A stretch of DNA of 64,000 nt from Burkholderia sp052045245 (GTDB lineage Bacteria > Pseudomonadota > Gammaproteobacteria > Burkholderiales > Burkholderiaceae), in assembly GCF_052045245.1 (NCBI RefSeq), contig NZ_JBQEON010000011.1, positions 1 through 64,000 of the forward strand. The letters run 5' to 3'. The stretch's first letter is position 1. Every line of letters starts with the position of its first letter. The notes beneath the pieces were generated by a model. That model ran no database searches and was not told the DNA's origin. It saw only the letters and a list, made by a program, of their open reading frames with translations. The translations under genes were made by a program, and so were the position numbers. Below, piece after piece: positions 43,448 to 52,783 of the stretch.

Positions 43448-44122
43448 ATGCGCATTGAAACGTCATTTCTGTTCGATCTCGACGGCACGCTCGTCGACAG
43501 CGTGTATCAGCACGTGCTGGCGTGGAAAGAAGCGCTCGACGCCGAAGGCATCGAGCTGTCGGTGTGGCGCATCCACCGCAAGATCGGGATGAGCGGCGGC
43601 CTGTTCCTGAACCAGCTGCTGCGCGAGACGGCCGGCGACATCGACGCCGAACGCGTCGAACGGCTCGCGCGGCTGCATGCGGCCGCGTACCAGCGGCTGC
43701 GCGCGCAGGTCCGGCCGCTGCCGGGCGCACGCGAGCTGCTCGCCGCGCTGACGAACGCCGGCATTCGCTGGGCGATCGCGACCAGCGGGCGGATGGAAAC
43801 CGCGGCGATCAATCTGGAAGCGCTCGGCGTCGATCCGGCGAAGAACGTGGTCGTCACGCGCGACCAGGTGAAGTATGCGAAGCCGGACCCCGACCTGTTC
43901 CTGACCGCGGCGGCGCAGCTGAACGTGCCGATCGAACATACGGTGGTGGTCGGCGACAGCATCTGGGACATGCTCGCCGCGAGCCGCTGCCGTGCGCTCG
44001 GCGTCGGGCTGCTGTCGGGCGGCTACGGCAGCGACGAGCTGGAACGCGCGGGGGCGCTGCGCGTGTATGACGATCCGGCGGATCTGCTGTGGCATCTCGA
44101 TGAGATCGCGGCGCGACCGTAA
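43448..44122 (+). CDS. HAD-superfamily phosphatase (PGP/beta-phosphoglucomutase type)
   Basis: The 224-residue HAD hydrolase has motif I FDLDGTLVDS with nucleophile and acid Asp, motif II Ser in AIATSGR, motif III Lys in KYAKPDPDLF and motif IV VGDSIWDMLAA. A C1-type cap lies between motifs I and II (about residues 20-90). Family members dephosphorylate phosphoglycolate or sugar phosphates; the substrate is unclear. It stands alone and is divergent from the MFS gene. Confidence 0.88.
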   Translation: MRIETSFLFDLDGTLVDSVYQHVLAWKEALDAEGIELSVWRIHRKIGMSGGLFLNQLLRETAGDIDAERVERLARLHAAAYQRLRAQVRPLPGARELLAALTNAGIRWAIATSGRMETAAINLEALGVDPAKNVVVTRDQVKYAKPDPDLFLTAAAQLNVPIEHTVVVGDSIWDMLAASRCRALGVGLLSGGYGSDELERAGALRVYDDPADLLWHLDEIAARP

Positions 44123-44210
44123 GGTCTGAACCGTCGGCCTGACCCGCATCGTCCGCGCGGCGCCGGCCTCGGGTCACGACATGGCGCCACCGTGCGCAAG
44201 CGCCGCCGCA

Positions 44211-44453
44211 TCAATCGTCGTCCACGCGCTTGTCGACCAGATAGCGCCCGCGCTCCACCCCCGCGCGCAGCGCTTCGTCCTCGCTCACCCATTCGGGATG
44301 GGTCGATTCCGGTACGAGGAGCTCGATGCGTGCGCCATCGACATACACCTGCACCTCATCGGCCCATGCGCCACGCTCGTTGCGCCGCGCCCATACGCGA
44401 ATCTCGTGGCCGCGATACGGGTCGCGAACCTGTGCATCCGGTTGATGTTGCAT
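44211..44453 (-). CDS. Small hypothetical acidic protein (80 aa)
   Basis: MQHQPDAQVRDPYRGHEIRVWARRNE... is a short soluble protein with a predicted beta-strand core (EIRVWARR, DEVQVYVDGARIEL) and an acidic C-terminus. Family not recognised. A GGTCAGG sequence just upstream of the ATG is only a weak ribosome site. It lies divergent from the mgtC-like gene, and a weak sigma-54-like site (44535-44548) faces it. It may belong to the same stress response. Confidence 0.6.
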   Translation of the reverse strand: MQHQPDAQVRDPYRGHEIRVWARRNERGAWADEVQVYVDGARIELLVPESTHPEWVSEDEALRAGVERGRYLVDKRVDDD

Positions 44454-44534
44454 CCTGACCCCCTGTGCTTATCTGCGATGGCGATGCAAAAAATGCGCGC
44501 CGCATGATCGCCGCGCGCGCCGTCGGCCCCGCGC

Positions 44535-44548
44535 GCACGCGCCGTGCC
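44535..44548 (-). promoter_or_regulatory. Weak sigma-54-like site facing the small hypothetical gene
   Basis: On the minus strand GGCACG-GCGC-GTGC keeps the -24 block but has GTGC instead of TTGC at -12. It is 82 bp from the ATG at 44453. Possible but unproven. Confidence 0.2.
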
Positions 44549-44563
44549 CGGTAGCGGCCCGCC

Positions 44564-44579
44564 CGGCACGCACCTTGCG
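44564..44579 (+). promoter_or_regulatory. Sigma-54 -24/-12 promoter for the mgtC-PLD operon
   Basis: CGGCACGCACCTTGCG is identical, all 16 bases, to the site at 8859-8874 and is an exact GGCACG-N4-TTGC match. The predicted start near 44590 gives a 40-nt leader before the ATG at 44632. Confidence 0.7.
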
Positions 44580-44580
44580 T

Positions 44581-44623
44581 CCCTTTTACGCATCGAACCG
44601 CTCCGGTACGTCAGATAAAAGGG
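44581..44623 (+). repeat. Inverted repeat overlapping the mgtC ribosome site
   Basis: CCCTTTTA (44581-44588) and TAAAAGGG (44616-44623) flank 27 bases. The right arm overlaps the GGGAGG ribosome site. If transcription starts near 44590 the left arm is not in the RNA, so a DNA operator is more likely than a riboswitch-like fold. Confidence 0.35.
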
Positions 44624-44631
44624 AGGCCACG

Positions 44632-45327
44632 ATGATCGGCCATATCGAACTCCTCGGACGCCTGCTGCTCGCCGCGCTGCTCGGCAGCGTGATCGGGCTC
44701 GAACGCGAACGGCTCAACTGGGCCGCCGGCTTGCGCACGCACATGCTGGTATGCGTCGGCTCGGCCCTCGTGATGCTCGTGTCCACGTTCGGCTTCGAAG
44801 ACGTCCACGGGCAGAGCGGCGTCGTGCTCGATCCGTCACGCGTCGCCGCGCAGGTGGTCTCCGGCATCGGGTTTCTCGGCGCCGGCTCGATCCTGCTGCG
44901 CGGCGAAGTCGTGCGCGGGCTGACGACGGCCGCGAGCCTGTGGGCAGTGGCCGGCGTGGGCCTTGCAGTCGGCGGCGGCATGTACGTCGCATCGCTCGGC
45001 GCGACGGCGATCGTGCTCGCGATCCTTGCGGGCGTGAAGCCGCTCGAGCGCCGCTTCATCGCGCAACGGCAGCAGCGCACGCTGCGGCTGGTGGTCGAGC
45101 GCGGCGGCCTGACGCTCGGCACGCTGCACGACACGCTCGGCACCGGCCGCGTGCGCGTGAAACGGTTCATCGTCCAGCAGTCGGACGACGATCCGGACAC
45201 CGACGATATCTCGGTGTCGTTCTCGCGCACGAGCGGCGCGGAATTTGTGGCGATCTGCGAAGCGCTGCAAAGCATCGCCGGTGTGCGGACCTGTTGTCCC
45301 GACACCTCGTCAAGGAGCTTCGCGTGA
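44632..45327 (+). CDS. MgtC/SapB-family membrane protein
   Basis: The 231-residue protein has four to five transmembrane helices with the MgtC core motifs: ERERLNWAAGLRTHMLVCVGSALVML, GIGFLGAGSILLRGEVVRGLTTAASLW and a cytoplasmic ACT-like C-terminal domain (about 150-225). MgtC proteins modulate F-ATPase and Mg2+/phosphate physiology inside hosts; SapB-type homologues are common in environmental bacteria and less understood. The ATG follows GGGAGG. Its stop overlaps the next gene's GTG start (GTGA), so the operon runs on to the PLD gene. Confidence 0.85.
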   Translation: MIGHIELLGRLLLAALLGSVIGLERERLNWAAGLRTHMLVCVGSALVMLVSTFGFEDVHGQSGVVLDPSRVAAQVVSGIGFLGAGSILLRGEVVRGLTTAASLWAVAGVGLAVGGGMYVASLGATAIVLAILAGVKPLERRFIAQRQQRTLRLVVERGGLTLGTLHDTLGTGRVRVKRFIVQQSDDDPDTDDISVSFSRTSGAEFVAICEALQSIAGVRTCCPDTSSRSFA

Positions 45328-45662
45328 CCCAGACCGACCTGCTCTCCTATCTCGTGACGAGCCAGCTGGCCGCGCGCATGCGCGGCGGCGCATGGCTCAC
45401 GACCAGCCAGGCCGTCGGCGCGCTGCGCGCGTGGCTCGCGTGCCATCACGCCGAATGCGGCTGGCTCGAGCGGATCAGGATCGCGCACGCGTCCGCGACG
45501 ATTGCGCAAGGCATCTACGAGATCGCGCGCGCGTATGGCGATCCGGACAGCGGCGAACGCGTCCGGATCGACGCGGATTCGCCGGAACTGCAGGCGCTGC
45601 GCGCGCGTTGCGACGTGCTGCTGCAACGCATCGACGGCGACCGGGACGGCGACGCCCGATGA
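45324..45662 (+). CDS. Small uncharacterised protein between mgtC and the PLD gene
   Basis: The 112-residue protein starts with GTG at 45324 after AAGGAG and overlaps both neighbours (GTGA with mgtC, ATGA with the PLD gene). It is helical and soluble: LLSYLVTSQLAARMRGGAWL, TSQAVGALRAWLACHHAECGW, RIAHASATIAQGIYEIARAY. No family or catalytic motif is recognised. The frame is open with codon use like its neighbours, so it is real; the tight coupling suggests a helper for the membrane-lipid enzymes. Confidence 0.7.
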   Translation: MTQTDLLSYLVTSQLAARMRGGAWLTTSQAVGALRAWLACHHAECGWLERIRIAHASATIAQGIYEIARAYGDPDSGERVRIDADSPELQALRARCDVLLQRIDGDRDGDAR

Positions 45663-47878
45663 TCGTGCCGGACCGCATGACGCGCGACGCCCGTGCGACG
45701 GCAGGCCCCGGCGGCGCGGCAGCCGCGCCGTCGCACCCGGACGAACCGGCGCGCCACGGGCTGCTCGAACGCGGCCGCAATTGCGACACGATCCGGCACG
45801 CGGACCGCTTCGCGATGCTGGTGGACGGCGACGCGTATTTCGCGACGCTGCGCGCGGCATTGCGCCGGGCACGCCATACGGTGTTCATCGTCGGCTGGGA
45901 CGTCGACAGCCGGATGCACCTGTCGCCCACCGGCGCCGACGACGGCCTGCCCGACACGCTCGCCGCGTTCCTGCACGCACTCGCGGCCGCGCGGCACAAC
46001 CTGCGCATCTACGTGCTCGCGTGGGACTTCGCGATGATCTACGCGCTGGAGCGCGACTGGCCGCCGGTCTATCGCGCCGCCTGGCGTGCGCATCGCGGCA
46101 TCCGGTTCCGGCTCGACGACACGCATCCGCGCGGCGCGTCGCATCATCAGAAGCTCCTCGCGATCGACGACCGGCTCGCGTTCGTCGGCGGGCTCGACCT
46201 GACGAGCGCGCGCTGGGACACGCCCGCGCATGCGGCCGACGATCCGCGCCGCCGCGACGCGCACGGCATGCCGTACGGGCCGTTTCACGACGTGCAGGCG
46301 ATGTTCGACGGCGACGCGGCCGCCGCGATCGGCGAGCAGGCGCGGATGCGCTGGTTCAATGCATGCGGGCGTCCGATCGCGATCCGCGCGCAGCGGCATC
46401 TCGATCGCGACGAAGACGTCGATCCGTGGCCGCCCGACGCGCGGGTCGACGTGCGCGACGTGCGGCTCGGCATCGCGTATACGGCGCCGCGTCACCACGA
46501 TCACGAGCCGGTGCGACAGGTGCGCGCGCTGGTCGAGGACACGCTCCGCGCCGCGCGCCGGCACCTGTACATCGAGAACCAGTATTTCACCGCGGCGGTG
46601 GTGCGCGAGACGCTGTCCGCGCGACTGGCCGATCCGGCCGGGCCGGACGTGACGGTCGTCGCACCGCGCGTGCAGAGCGGCTGGCTGCAGGAAGCGACGA
46701 TGGGCGTGCTGCGCGCGCGGCTGCACGGCACGCTCCAGTCGGCCGACCGCTTCGATCGCTACCGGCTGCTGTATCCGCATGTCGACGGCCTCGGCGACGC
46801 GTGCGTCAACGTGCACAGCAAGGTCGCGATCGTCGACGACGAATGCGTCGTGATCGGCAGCGCGAACCTGAACAACCGCTCGATGGTGCTCGACACCGAA
46901 TGCTGCATCGCGCTCGTCGCGGCCGGCGCACCGCGCATCCGCGCGGCGATCGCCGGCCTGCGCGATCGGCTGCTGGCCGAACATCTCGGCACGACGCCGG
47001 CCGTGGTCGCCGCGGCGTTGGCCCATGACGAACGGCCGAACGCCACGCTGGACCGGCTGCGCGACAAGCCCGGCCGCACGTTGCGCACGCTGGATCCGGC
47101 CGTCACGCCGCAGCTCGACGCACTGGTGCCGGTCAGCGCGCGGCTCGACCCCGAGCAGCCGATCGAGCCGGACCGCTTCGTGCGCGAATTCGTGCCGCGG
47201 GAACAGCACCGCCCGTTGACCGCGCGCTTCTTCATGCTCGGCGCGGCCGTGCTGCTGGTCGCGGCGCTTGCGCTCGCGTGGCGCTTCTCGCCGCTCGGCA
47301 AGGCACTGAACGTCGCGTCGCTCGCACAGGCGGCCGCACACGCCGCGCACATGCCGGCCGCGCCCGCTTTGCTGCTGGCCGGCTACGTGGTCGCGGCGAC
47401 GCTGGCGGTGCCGATCACGCTGCTGATCACGGTGACCGGGCTCGTGTTCGGCGCGTGGCCGGGCTTCGCGTACGCGGCGCTCGGCACGATGGCGGCCGCC
47501 GCCGCGACCTACGGAATCGGGCGCTGGCTCGGGCGCGACGCGGTGCGCCGGCTCGCCGGCGCGCGCGCGAACCGGCTCAGCGAACACCTCGGCCGGCGCG
47601 GCGTGGTTGCGATGGCGGTGCTGCGGCTGCTGCCGATCGCGCCGTTTACGATCGTGAACCTGGTCGCCGGCGCATCGCACATCGGCCTGCGCGATTTCCT
47701 GGTCGGCACCGCGATCGGGATGCTGCCCGGCATCGTGCTGACGGTCACATTCGCGCACCAGCTGTCCGCCGCGTTCAGCCATCCGGGGCCCGGCGCGTTC
47801 GCGTGGCTCGCGGCGATCGGCATCGCGCTGGTCGGCGTGTCGGTGCTGCTCGTCAGGGTGCTGCGCCGATGGCGCTGA
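45659..47878 (+). CDS. Phospholipase D/cardiolipin synthase-like protein fused to a VTT (DedA) membrane domain
   Basis: The 739-residue protein has two HKD motifs, HHQKLLAIDDRLAFVGG near residue 162 and HSKVAIVDDECVVIGSANLN near residue 386, which together form one PLD active site. The C-terminal third has several transmembrane helices with a VTT/SNARE-associated (DedA-like) domain (GLVFGAWPGFAYAALGTMAAAAATYGIGRWLG, LRLLPIAPFTIVNLVAGAS). PLD proteins of the ClsB/YbhO type make cardiolipin or exchange lipid headgroups; DedA-type domains are lipid transporters. The following gene is an EEP phosphatase, as in E. coli ybhP-clsB. Role in phospholipid remodelling is inferred. Confidence 0.86.
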   Translation: MIVPDRMTRDARATAGPGGAAAAPSHPDEPARHGLLERGRNCDTIRHADRFAMLVDGDAYFATLRAALRRARHTVFIVGWDVDSRMHLSPTGADDGLPDTLAAFLHALAAARHNLRIYVLAWDFAMIYALERDWPPVYRAAWRAHRGIRFRLDDTHPRGASHHQKLLAIDDRLAFVGGLDLTSARWDTPAHAADDPRRRDAHGMPYGPFHDVQAMFDGDAAAAIGEQARMRWFNACGRPIAIRAQRHLDRDEDVDPWPPDARVDVRDVRLGIAYTAPRHHDHEPVRQVRALVEDTLRAARRHLYIENQYFTAAVVRETLSARLADPAGPDVTVVAPRVQSGWLQEATMGVLRARLHGTLQSADRFDRYRLLYPHVDGLGDACVNVHSKVAIVDDECVVIGSANLNNRSMVLDTECCIALVAAGAPRIRAAIAGLRDRLLAEHLGTTPAVVAAALAHDERPNATLDRLRDKPGRTLRTLDPAVTPQLDALVPVSARLDPEQPIEPDRFVREFVPREQHRPLTARFFMLGAAVLLVAALALAWRFSPLGKALNVASLAQAAAHAAHMPAAPALLLAGYVVAATLAVPITLLITVTGLVFGAWPGFAYAALGTMAAAAATYGIGRWLGRDAVRRLAGARANRLSEHLGRRGVVAMAVLRLLPIAPFTIVNLVAGASHIGLRDFLVGTAIGMLPGIVLTVTFAHQLSAAFSHPGPGAFAWLAAIGIALVGVSVLLVRVLRRWR

Positions 47879-48669
47879 GCCGGCAGCCGGCCCCGCCGCC
47901 GGACATCGTCACGTCGGCCGCCCCGCCCGCCGCCGCGCGGGGCGGCCGCGACCTGCGGATCGCGACGTACAACATCCACGGCGGCTACGGTGCGTGGCCG
48001 GCGCGCGCGGCCGACCGCATCGCGGCGGTGATCCACGAACTCGACGCGGACGTGATCGCGCTGCAGGAAGTGCCGCTCGGCGGCACGCGCGCGCCGGACG
48101 TGCTCGCGCACCTGCGCGACGCGACCGGGATGCACGCGGTGGCCGGCCCGACCATCGACACGCCGGAACGCCGCTACGGCAACGCGGTGCTGTCGCGCTG
48201 CCCGATCCGCGCGGCGCGCACGCTCGACCTGTCGTTCCACCCGCGCGAGCCGCGCGGCGCGCTCGACGCGGACATCGACTGCGGCGCGGGCCCGATCCGC
48301 GTGGTCGCCACCCATCTCGGGCTGTCGGCGAACGAGCGCGGCGCGCAAGTGCGGCGGCTCCTCGCCGCGTTCGACACGGGCGCGATGCCGGTGATCCTGA
48401 TGGGCGACATCAACGAATGGTTCGTGCGCGGCCGCGCGCTGCAGGCGCTGGTCACGCACTTCCGCCGCGCGCCGGCGCCGCCCACGTTCCCGACGCTGTG
48501 CCCCGTGTTCTCGCTCGACCGGATCTGGATCCATCCGGGCGAACTGCTGATCGACGTGGCGGTGCATCGCAGCATGCTGGCCCGGCACGCGTCGGACCAC
48601 TATCCGCTCGTGGCGCGGATGCGCCCGACGGCCGCATCGGGCGCATCGGGCACGCCGCTTGCGCAGTGA
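47869..48669 (+). CDS. Endonuclease/exonuclease/phosphatase (EEP) family protein, YbhP-like
   Basis: The 266-residue protein starts inside the last codons of the PLD gene. It has the EEP fold markers: RIATYNIHGGYG (Asn), VIALQEVPL (metal-binding Glu), ATHLGLSANERGAQVRRL (His), ILMGDINEW (Asp/Asn) and the closing SDHYPLVA (Asp-His). Such proteins cleave phosphodiesters or phosphomonoesters, often of lipids. It is the likely partner of the upstream PLD-type lipid synthase. No signal peptide is evident; a Pro/Ala-rich N-terminus precedes the catalytic domain. Confidence 0.86.
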   Translation: MALSRQPAPPPDIVTSAAPPAAARGGRDLRIATYNIHGGYGAWPARAADRIAAVIHELDADVIALQEVPLGGTRAPDVLAHLRDATGMHAVAGPTIDTPERRYGNAVLSRCPIRAARTLDLSFHPREPRGALDADIDCGAGPIRVVATHLGLSANERGAQVRRLLAAFDTGAMPVILMGDINEWFVRGRALQALVTHFRRAPAPPTFPTLCPVFSLDRIWIHPGELLIDVAVHRSMLARHASDHYPLVARMRPTAASGASGTPLAQ

Positions 48670-48710
48670 GCGCCCCGCTTGCCGCTGACGAAACCGACGG
48701 AGCCTGGCCC

Positions 48711-49199
48711 ATGCGAACCGACGCACTCGACGGAACGACCCTCGATTACTGGTGCGCACCTGCGTTGTGCGCGGACGACGAAGACACGCTGTGCTTCACG
48801 GCCGTCGAGCCGAAGGTGATCCTGACCGCCGCATGCGACGCGTTGCGGCGCCTCGACGCGCATTTCGCGCCGTCGGCGTCGTGGGCCGACGCGGGCGCGG
48901 TGCTCGAGCGCGTCGGCGACCTGCGGATCGCACGGCACGGCGACAGCGTCGAATGCGATGCGTGCTTCATCGACGGCCCGTCGACCTGCGCGGCGCGCGC
49001 GCCGGACGTGCGTACCGCGTTGCTGCGTGCGTTCGTGCGGGCGCGCTGCGGCGACGACGTCGAACCGCCGCCGTCGTTCGCGCACCGGATCGAACGTGGC
49101 GCCGCGGTGCGCTACGACCCCGGCGTGCCGCTTCCCGAAACAGACGACGATCCGGCCAGCGGCGACGGTTCCGATATCCGGTCGATTCCGCGGATGTGA
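48711..49199 (+). CDS. Hypothetical protein resembling phage NinX/DUF2591
   Basis: The 162-residue soluble protein starts MRTDALDGTTLDYWCAPAL, which resembles the L-x-G-x-x-LDYWVA opening of the NinX/DUF2591 family known from lambdoid phages and their bacterial relatives. The centre is helical and Cys-rich (AACDALRRLDAHF, DSVECDACFIDGP). It is 41 bp after the EEP gene with no clear ribosome site, so its membership of the mgtC operon is likely but not certain. Function unknown. Confidence 0.65.
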   Translation: MRTDALDGTTLDYWCAPALCADDEDTLCFTAVEPKVILTAACDALRRLDAHFAPSASWADAGAVLERVGDLRIARHGDSVECDACFIDGPSTCAARAPDVRTALLRAFVRARCGDDVEPPPSFAHRIERGAAVRYDPGVPLPETDDDPASGDGSDIRSIPRM

Positions 49200-49333
49200 C
49201 GACGCCGGACACACCGGCCCCGAGATGCACGCGACGCACGCGATGCAGGAACCGTACCGCGTCGATGTAAAAACGACAGCGTCGCGCATCCTGGATTCCA
49301 CCTGCGCATTGGTACGCCGGGCACGACGCAGCA

Positions 49334-49347
49334 GGCACACGGGTTGC
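49334..49347 (+). promoter_or_regulatory. Sigma-54-like promoter for the glgE operon
   Basis: GGCACACGGGTTGC has the GG-N10-GC spacing and matches GGCACG-N4-TTGC except for one base in the -24 block. It lies 44 bp before the glgE ATG. It is the fifth such site in the window, so it probably belongs to the same regulon. Confidence 0.5.
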
Positions 49348-49391
49348 GACGAACCGCCGTCATCGCCCGTCGCCCGCCCGCACGTCAACTC

Positions 49392-52300
49392 ATGAACGCC
49401 ACACCGCCCTTCGCCCCGCACCTCTACTTCTGCGACGCCCGCCTCGTCGGCCCGCTCGACGCTTGGCCCGACACGTTCGCGCACGTCGCGGCCATGGGTT
49501 TCGACCACGTGCTGATCGGCGGTTTCTGGGCCGCCAGCGTCGCGGGCTTTCCGCGCCACGTCACCGATTTCCACCGGCCGGCCGCGACGTTCGCGACGCG
49601 CGCCGGCGCGCTCGAAACCTTCTCGCGGCTCGCGCAGCTCGCGCACGGCCACGGGCTGCGCGTGCTGCTCGAAGTCGTGCCGGACCGCATCGCCCGCGAC
49701 AATCCGCTGCGCGCGGCGCATCCGGACTGGTACGTCGAGCGCGCGCACGACGACGCGCTGATCGATCCGCGCTCCGCCGCGCATGAAGTGGATGTCGCGC
49801 ATGCACAGGTCGGCGACGACGCGACCCACGACGCGCTGGCAGCGTGGTGGTGCACGCACCTCGCCGCCTTCGCGGATGCCGGCGCGGCCGGCTTCCTGAT
49901 CGACGCGCCGCACCATCTGCCGGCGGCATGGTGGCCCGGCTGGCGCGCGGCGCTGCGGCGCGCGCGCCCTGACGTCGCGGTGCTGGCCGGCGTGCCGGGC
50001 CATGCGCGCGACGCGCTCGCGCAGCTCGAGGCGGCCGGCTTCGATGCGGTGTTCTCGTCGGCGCGCTGGTGGGACCTGCGCTCGCCGTGGTTCGCGGACG
50101 AACACCGGCTGCTGCGCCGCATCGGTTCGCCGATCGCGTTTCCGGACGCCTTCGACGGCCCGCGTCTCGCCGACGACTGGCACGACGCGCCGGACGACAC
50201 GCTCGCCCGCGCGTACCACCGCGCGTTGTGGACGGCCGCGGCGGTCGGCACCGGCTGGCTCGTGCCGATGGGCTTCGAGCGCGGCGTCGGGCTGCCGCTG
50301 ATGGCGCGCGACGCGGACGCCGCCCGCTACCGCGCCGCGTTCGACGGCGCCCGCTTCGACCTGTCCGGCGCGATCGCCGACGCGAACGCGTGGCGCCGCG
50401 CGACGCCGCTCGCGGCCGAACGTGGCGAAATCGCGCAACTGAGCGCACCGGGCGCGACCGCGACCGCGTTGCTGCGCGGCCAGGGCCCGTCGCTCGAATA
50501 CGACGACACGGCGCTGCTGATCGCGCTGAATGCCGATCTCGACACGCCGGCGCGCGTCGATCCCGCGACGATCCTGCCCGGCGTGCCGGGCGGCTTCACG
50601 CACGTCGCGACCCCGGACGGCACGCACAAGCACGCGCCCGTCGCGCTGGGCACCTTCACGCTCGAGGCCGGCGGCCATGCGCTGCTCGAAGCGTGGCGCG
50701 CACCGCCCGCGCTCGCGCGCGCGGATGCCGCCAGCGAGCGCACCGCGCTGTCCGCCGCGCTCACGGCCGACCGGATCGCGATCGAACGGGTCGAGCCGGC
50801 CGTGGACGGCGGCCGCTTCGCGATCAAGCGCGCGATCGGCGAAACACTGGTTGTCCACGCATCGATCTTCACGGACGGCCATGCGCATCTCGCGGCCGCG
50901 CTGCAATGGCGCGCGGACGATGAAGACGACTGGCGCGAAGTGCCGTTCGTCGAGGAGCCGAACGACCGCTGGCACGCACGCATCGCGCTCGACCGGCTCG
51001 GTCGTCACGCGTTCCGCGTGATCGCGTGGCGCGACGACTGGGCATCGCTCGTCACCGACATCGCGAAGAAGCGCACGGCCGGCCAGGACGTGACGCTGGA
51101 AGTGCGCGAAGCGCAACTGCTGCTCGCGACCGCGCTGAAGCTCGCGAAGCCGGCCGATCCGCGCGCGATCGGGCAGATGGAACGGCTGGCGGCCGACTTC
51201 AAGGACGCGCCGCCGGACGAGCGCCTCGCCCTGCTCGGCTCGCCCGTCATCGCGCAAACCTACGCGGCGCTGCGCTACCGGCCGTTCGTCACGCACGACG
51301 ACACCGTCTATCCGGTCGAGGTCGAACGCCGCGCGGCGCGCTTCTCGAGCTGGTACGAGATGTTCCCGCGCTCGGCGAGCAACGATGCGCACCGGCACGG
51401 CACCTTCGACGACGTGATCGCGCAACTGCCGCGCATCCGCGACATGGGCTTCGACGTGCTGTATTTCCCGCCGATCCACCCGATCGGCACGGCCGCGCGC
51501 AAGGGCCGCAACAACACGCTGACGGCCGGCCCCGACGACGTCGGCAGCCCGTACGCGATCGGCTCGCCGGAGGGCGGCCATACGGCCGTGCATCCGCAGC
51601 TCGGCACGCTCGCGTCGTTCCGCACGCTGGTCGATGCCGCGCATGCGCAGGGGCTCGAAATCGCGCTGGATTTCGCGATCCAGTGCTCGCCCGACCATCC
51701 GTGGCTGGCCGCGCATCCGGGCTGGTTCGCGTGGCGGCCCGACGGTTCGCTGCGCTATGCGGAGAACCCGCCGAAGCGCTACCAGGACATCGTGAACCCC
51801 GACTTCTACGCGCCCGACGCGCTGCCCGGCCTGTGGGTCGCGCTGCGCGACGCGGTGCTGTTCTGGGTCGACGCGGGCGTGCGGATCTTCCGCGTCGACA
51901 ATCCGCACACGAAGCCGCTGCCGTTCTGGGCGTGGATGATCGCGGACGTGCGCGGCAAGCATCCGGACGTGGTGTTCCTGTCGGAGGCCTTCACGCGGCC
52001 GGGGATGATGTATCGGCTCGCGAAGGTCGGCTTCTCGCAGTCGTACACGTACTTCACGTGGCGCGAGTCGAAGCGCGACTTCATCGACTATCTGACCGAG
52101 CTGACGGCCGGCCCGCCGCGCGAGTTCTTCCGGCCGAACTTCTTCGTCAACACGCCCGACATCAATCCGCGCCACCTGCAGAACGCGCCGCGCTCGCAGT
52201 TCGTGATCCGCGCGGCACTCGCGGCGACGCTCGCCGGCTCGTGGGGGATGTATTCGGGCTTCGAGATCGGCGAATCGGCGCCGCTGCCCGACAGCGAGGA

Positions 52301-52783
52301 ATACGCGGACGCGGAGAAATACGAGCTGCGGGCGCGCGACTGGCGCAAGGCCGCGCACATCGGCGCCGAAATCGCGCGGCTGAACCGCGCGCGACGCGAC
52401 CATCCGGCGCTGCAGACCCATCTCGGCCTCATGTTCGTCGACGCCGACAACGACCAGGTGCTCGTGTTCGTGAAGGCGACGCCCGCGCACGACAGCGTCG
52501 TCGCCGTCGCGATCAGCCTCGACCCGTGGCATCCGCAGGCCGCGAATTTCACGCTCGACGCGTCGCTGTGGCGCGGCTTCGGGCTCGTCGACGGCGAGCC
52601 GCTCGACGCGCTCGAACAGGACGCCGCGCATGCCGAAACCTGGCGCGGGCATCGCCAGTACGTATCGCTCGACCCGCACGTGCGGCCCTATGCGATCTGG
52701 CGGCTCGCGCCGTCTCCCGGCGCCGCGCGAGCGGCGGCGTCCGACCCGGGCGAGGTCCGGGGTGCTTCCGGAGGGCAACACGG

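Noticed and set aside
48600..52781. 1393-codon open frame antisense to glgE
   Set aside because: High-GC mirror frame with Arg/Ala-rich low-complexity product and no domain; glgE on the plus strand has clear motifs.
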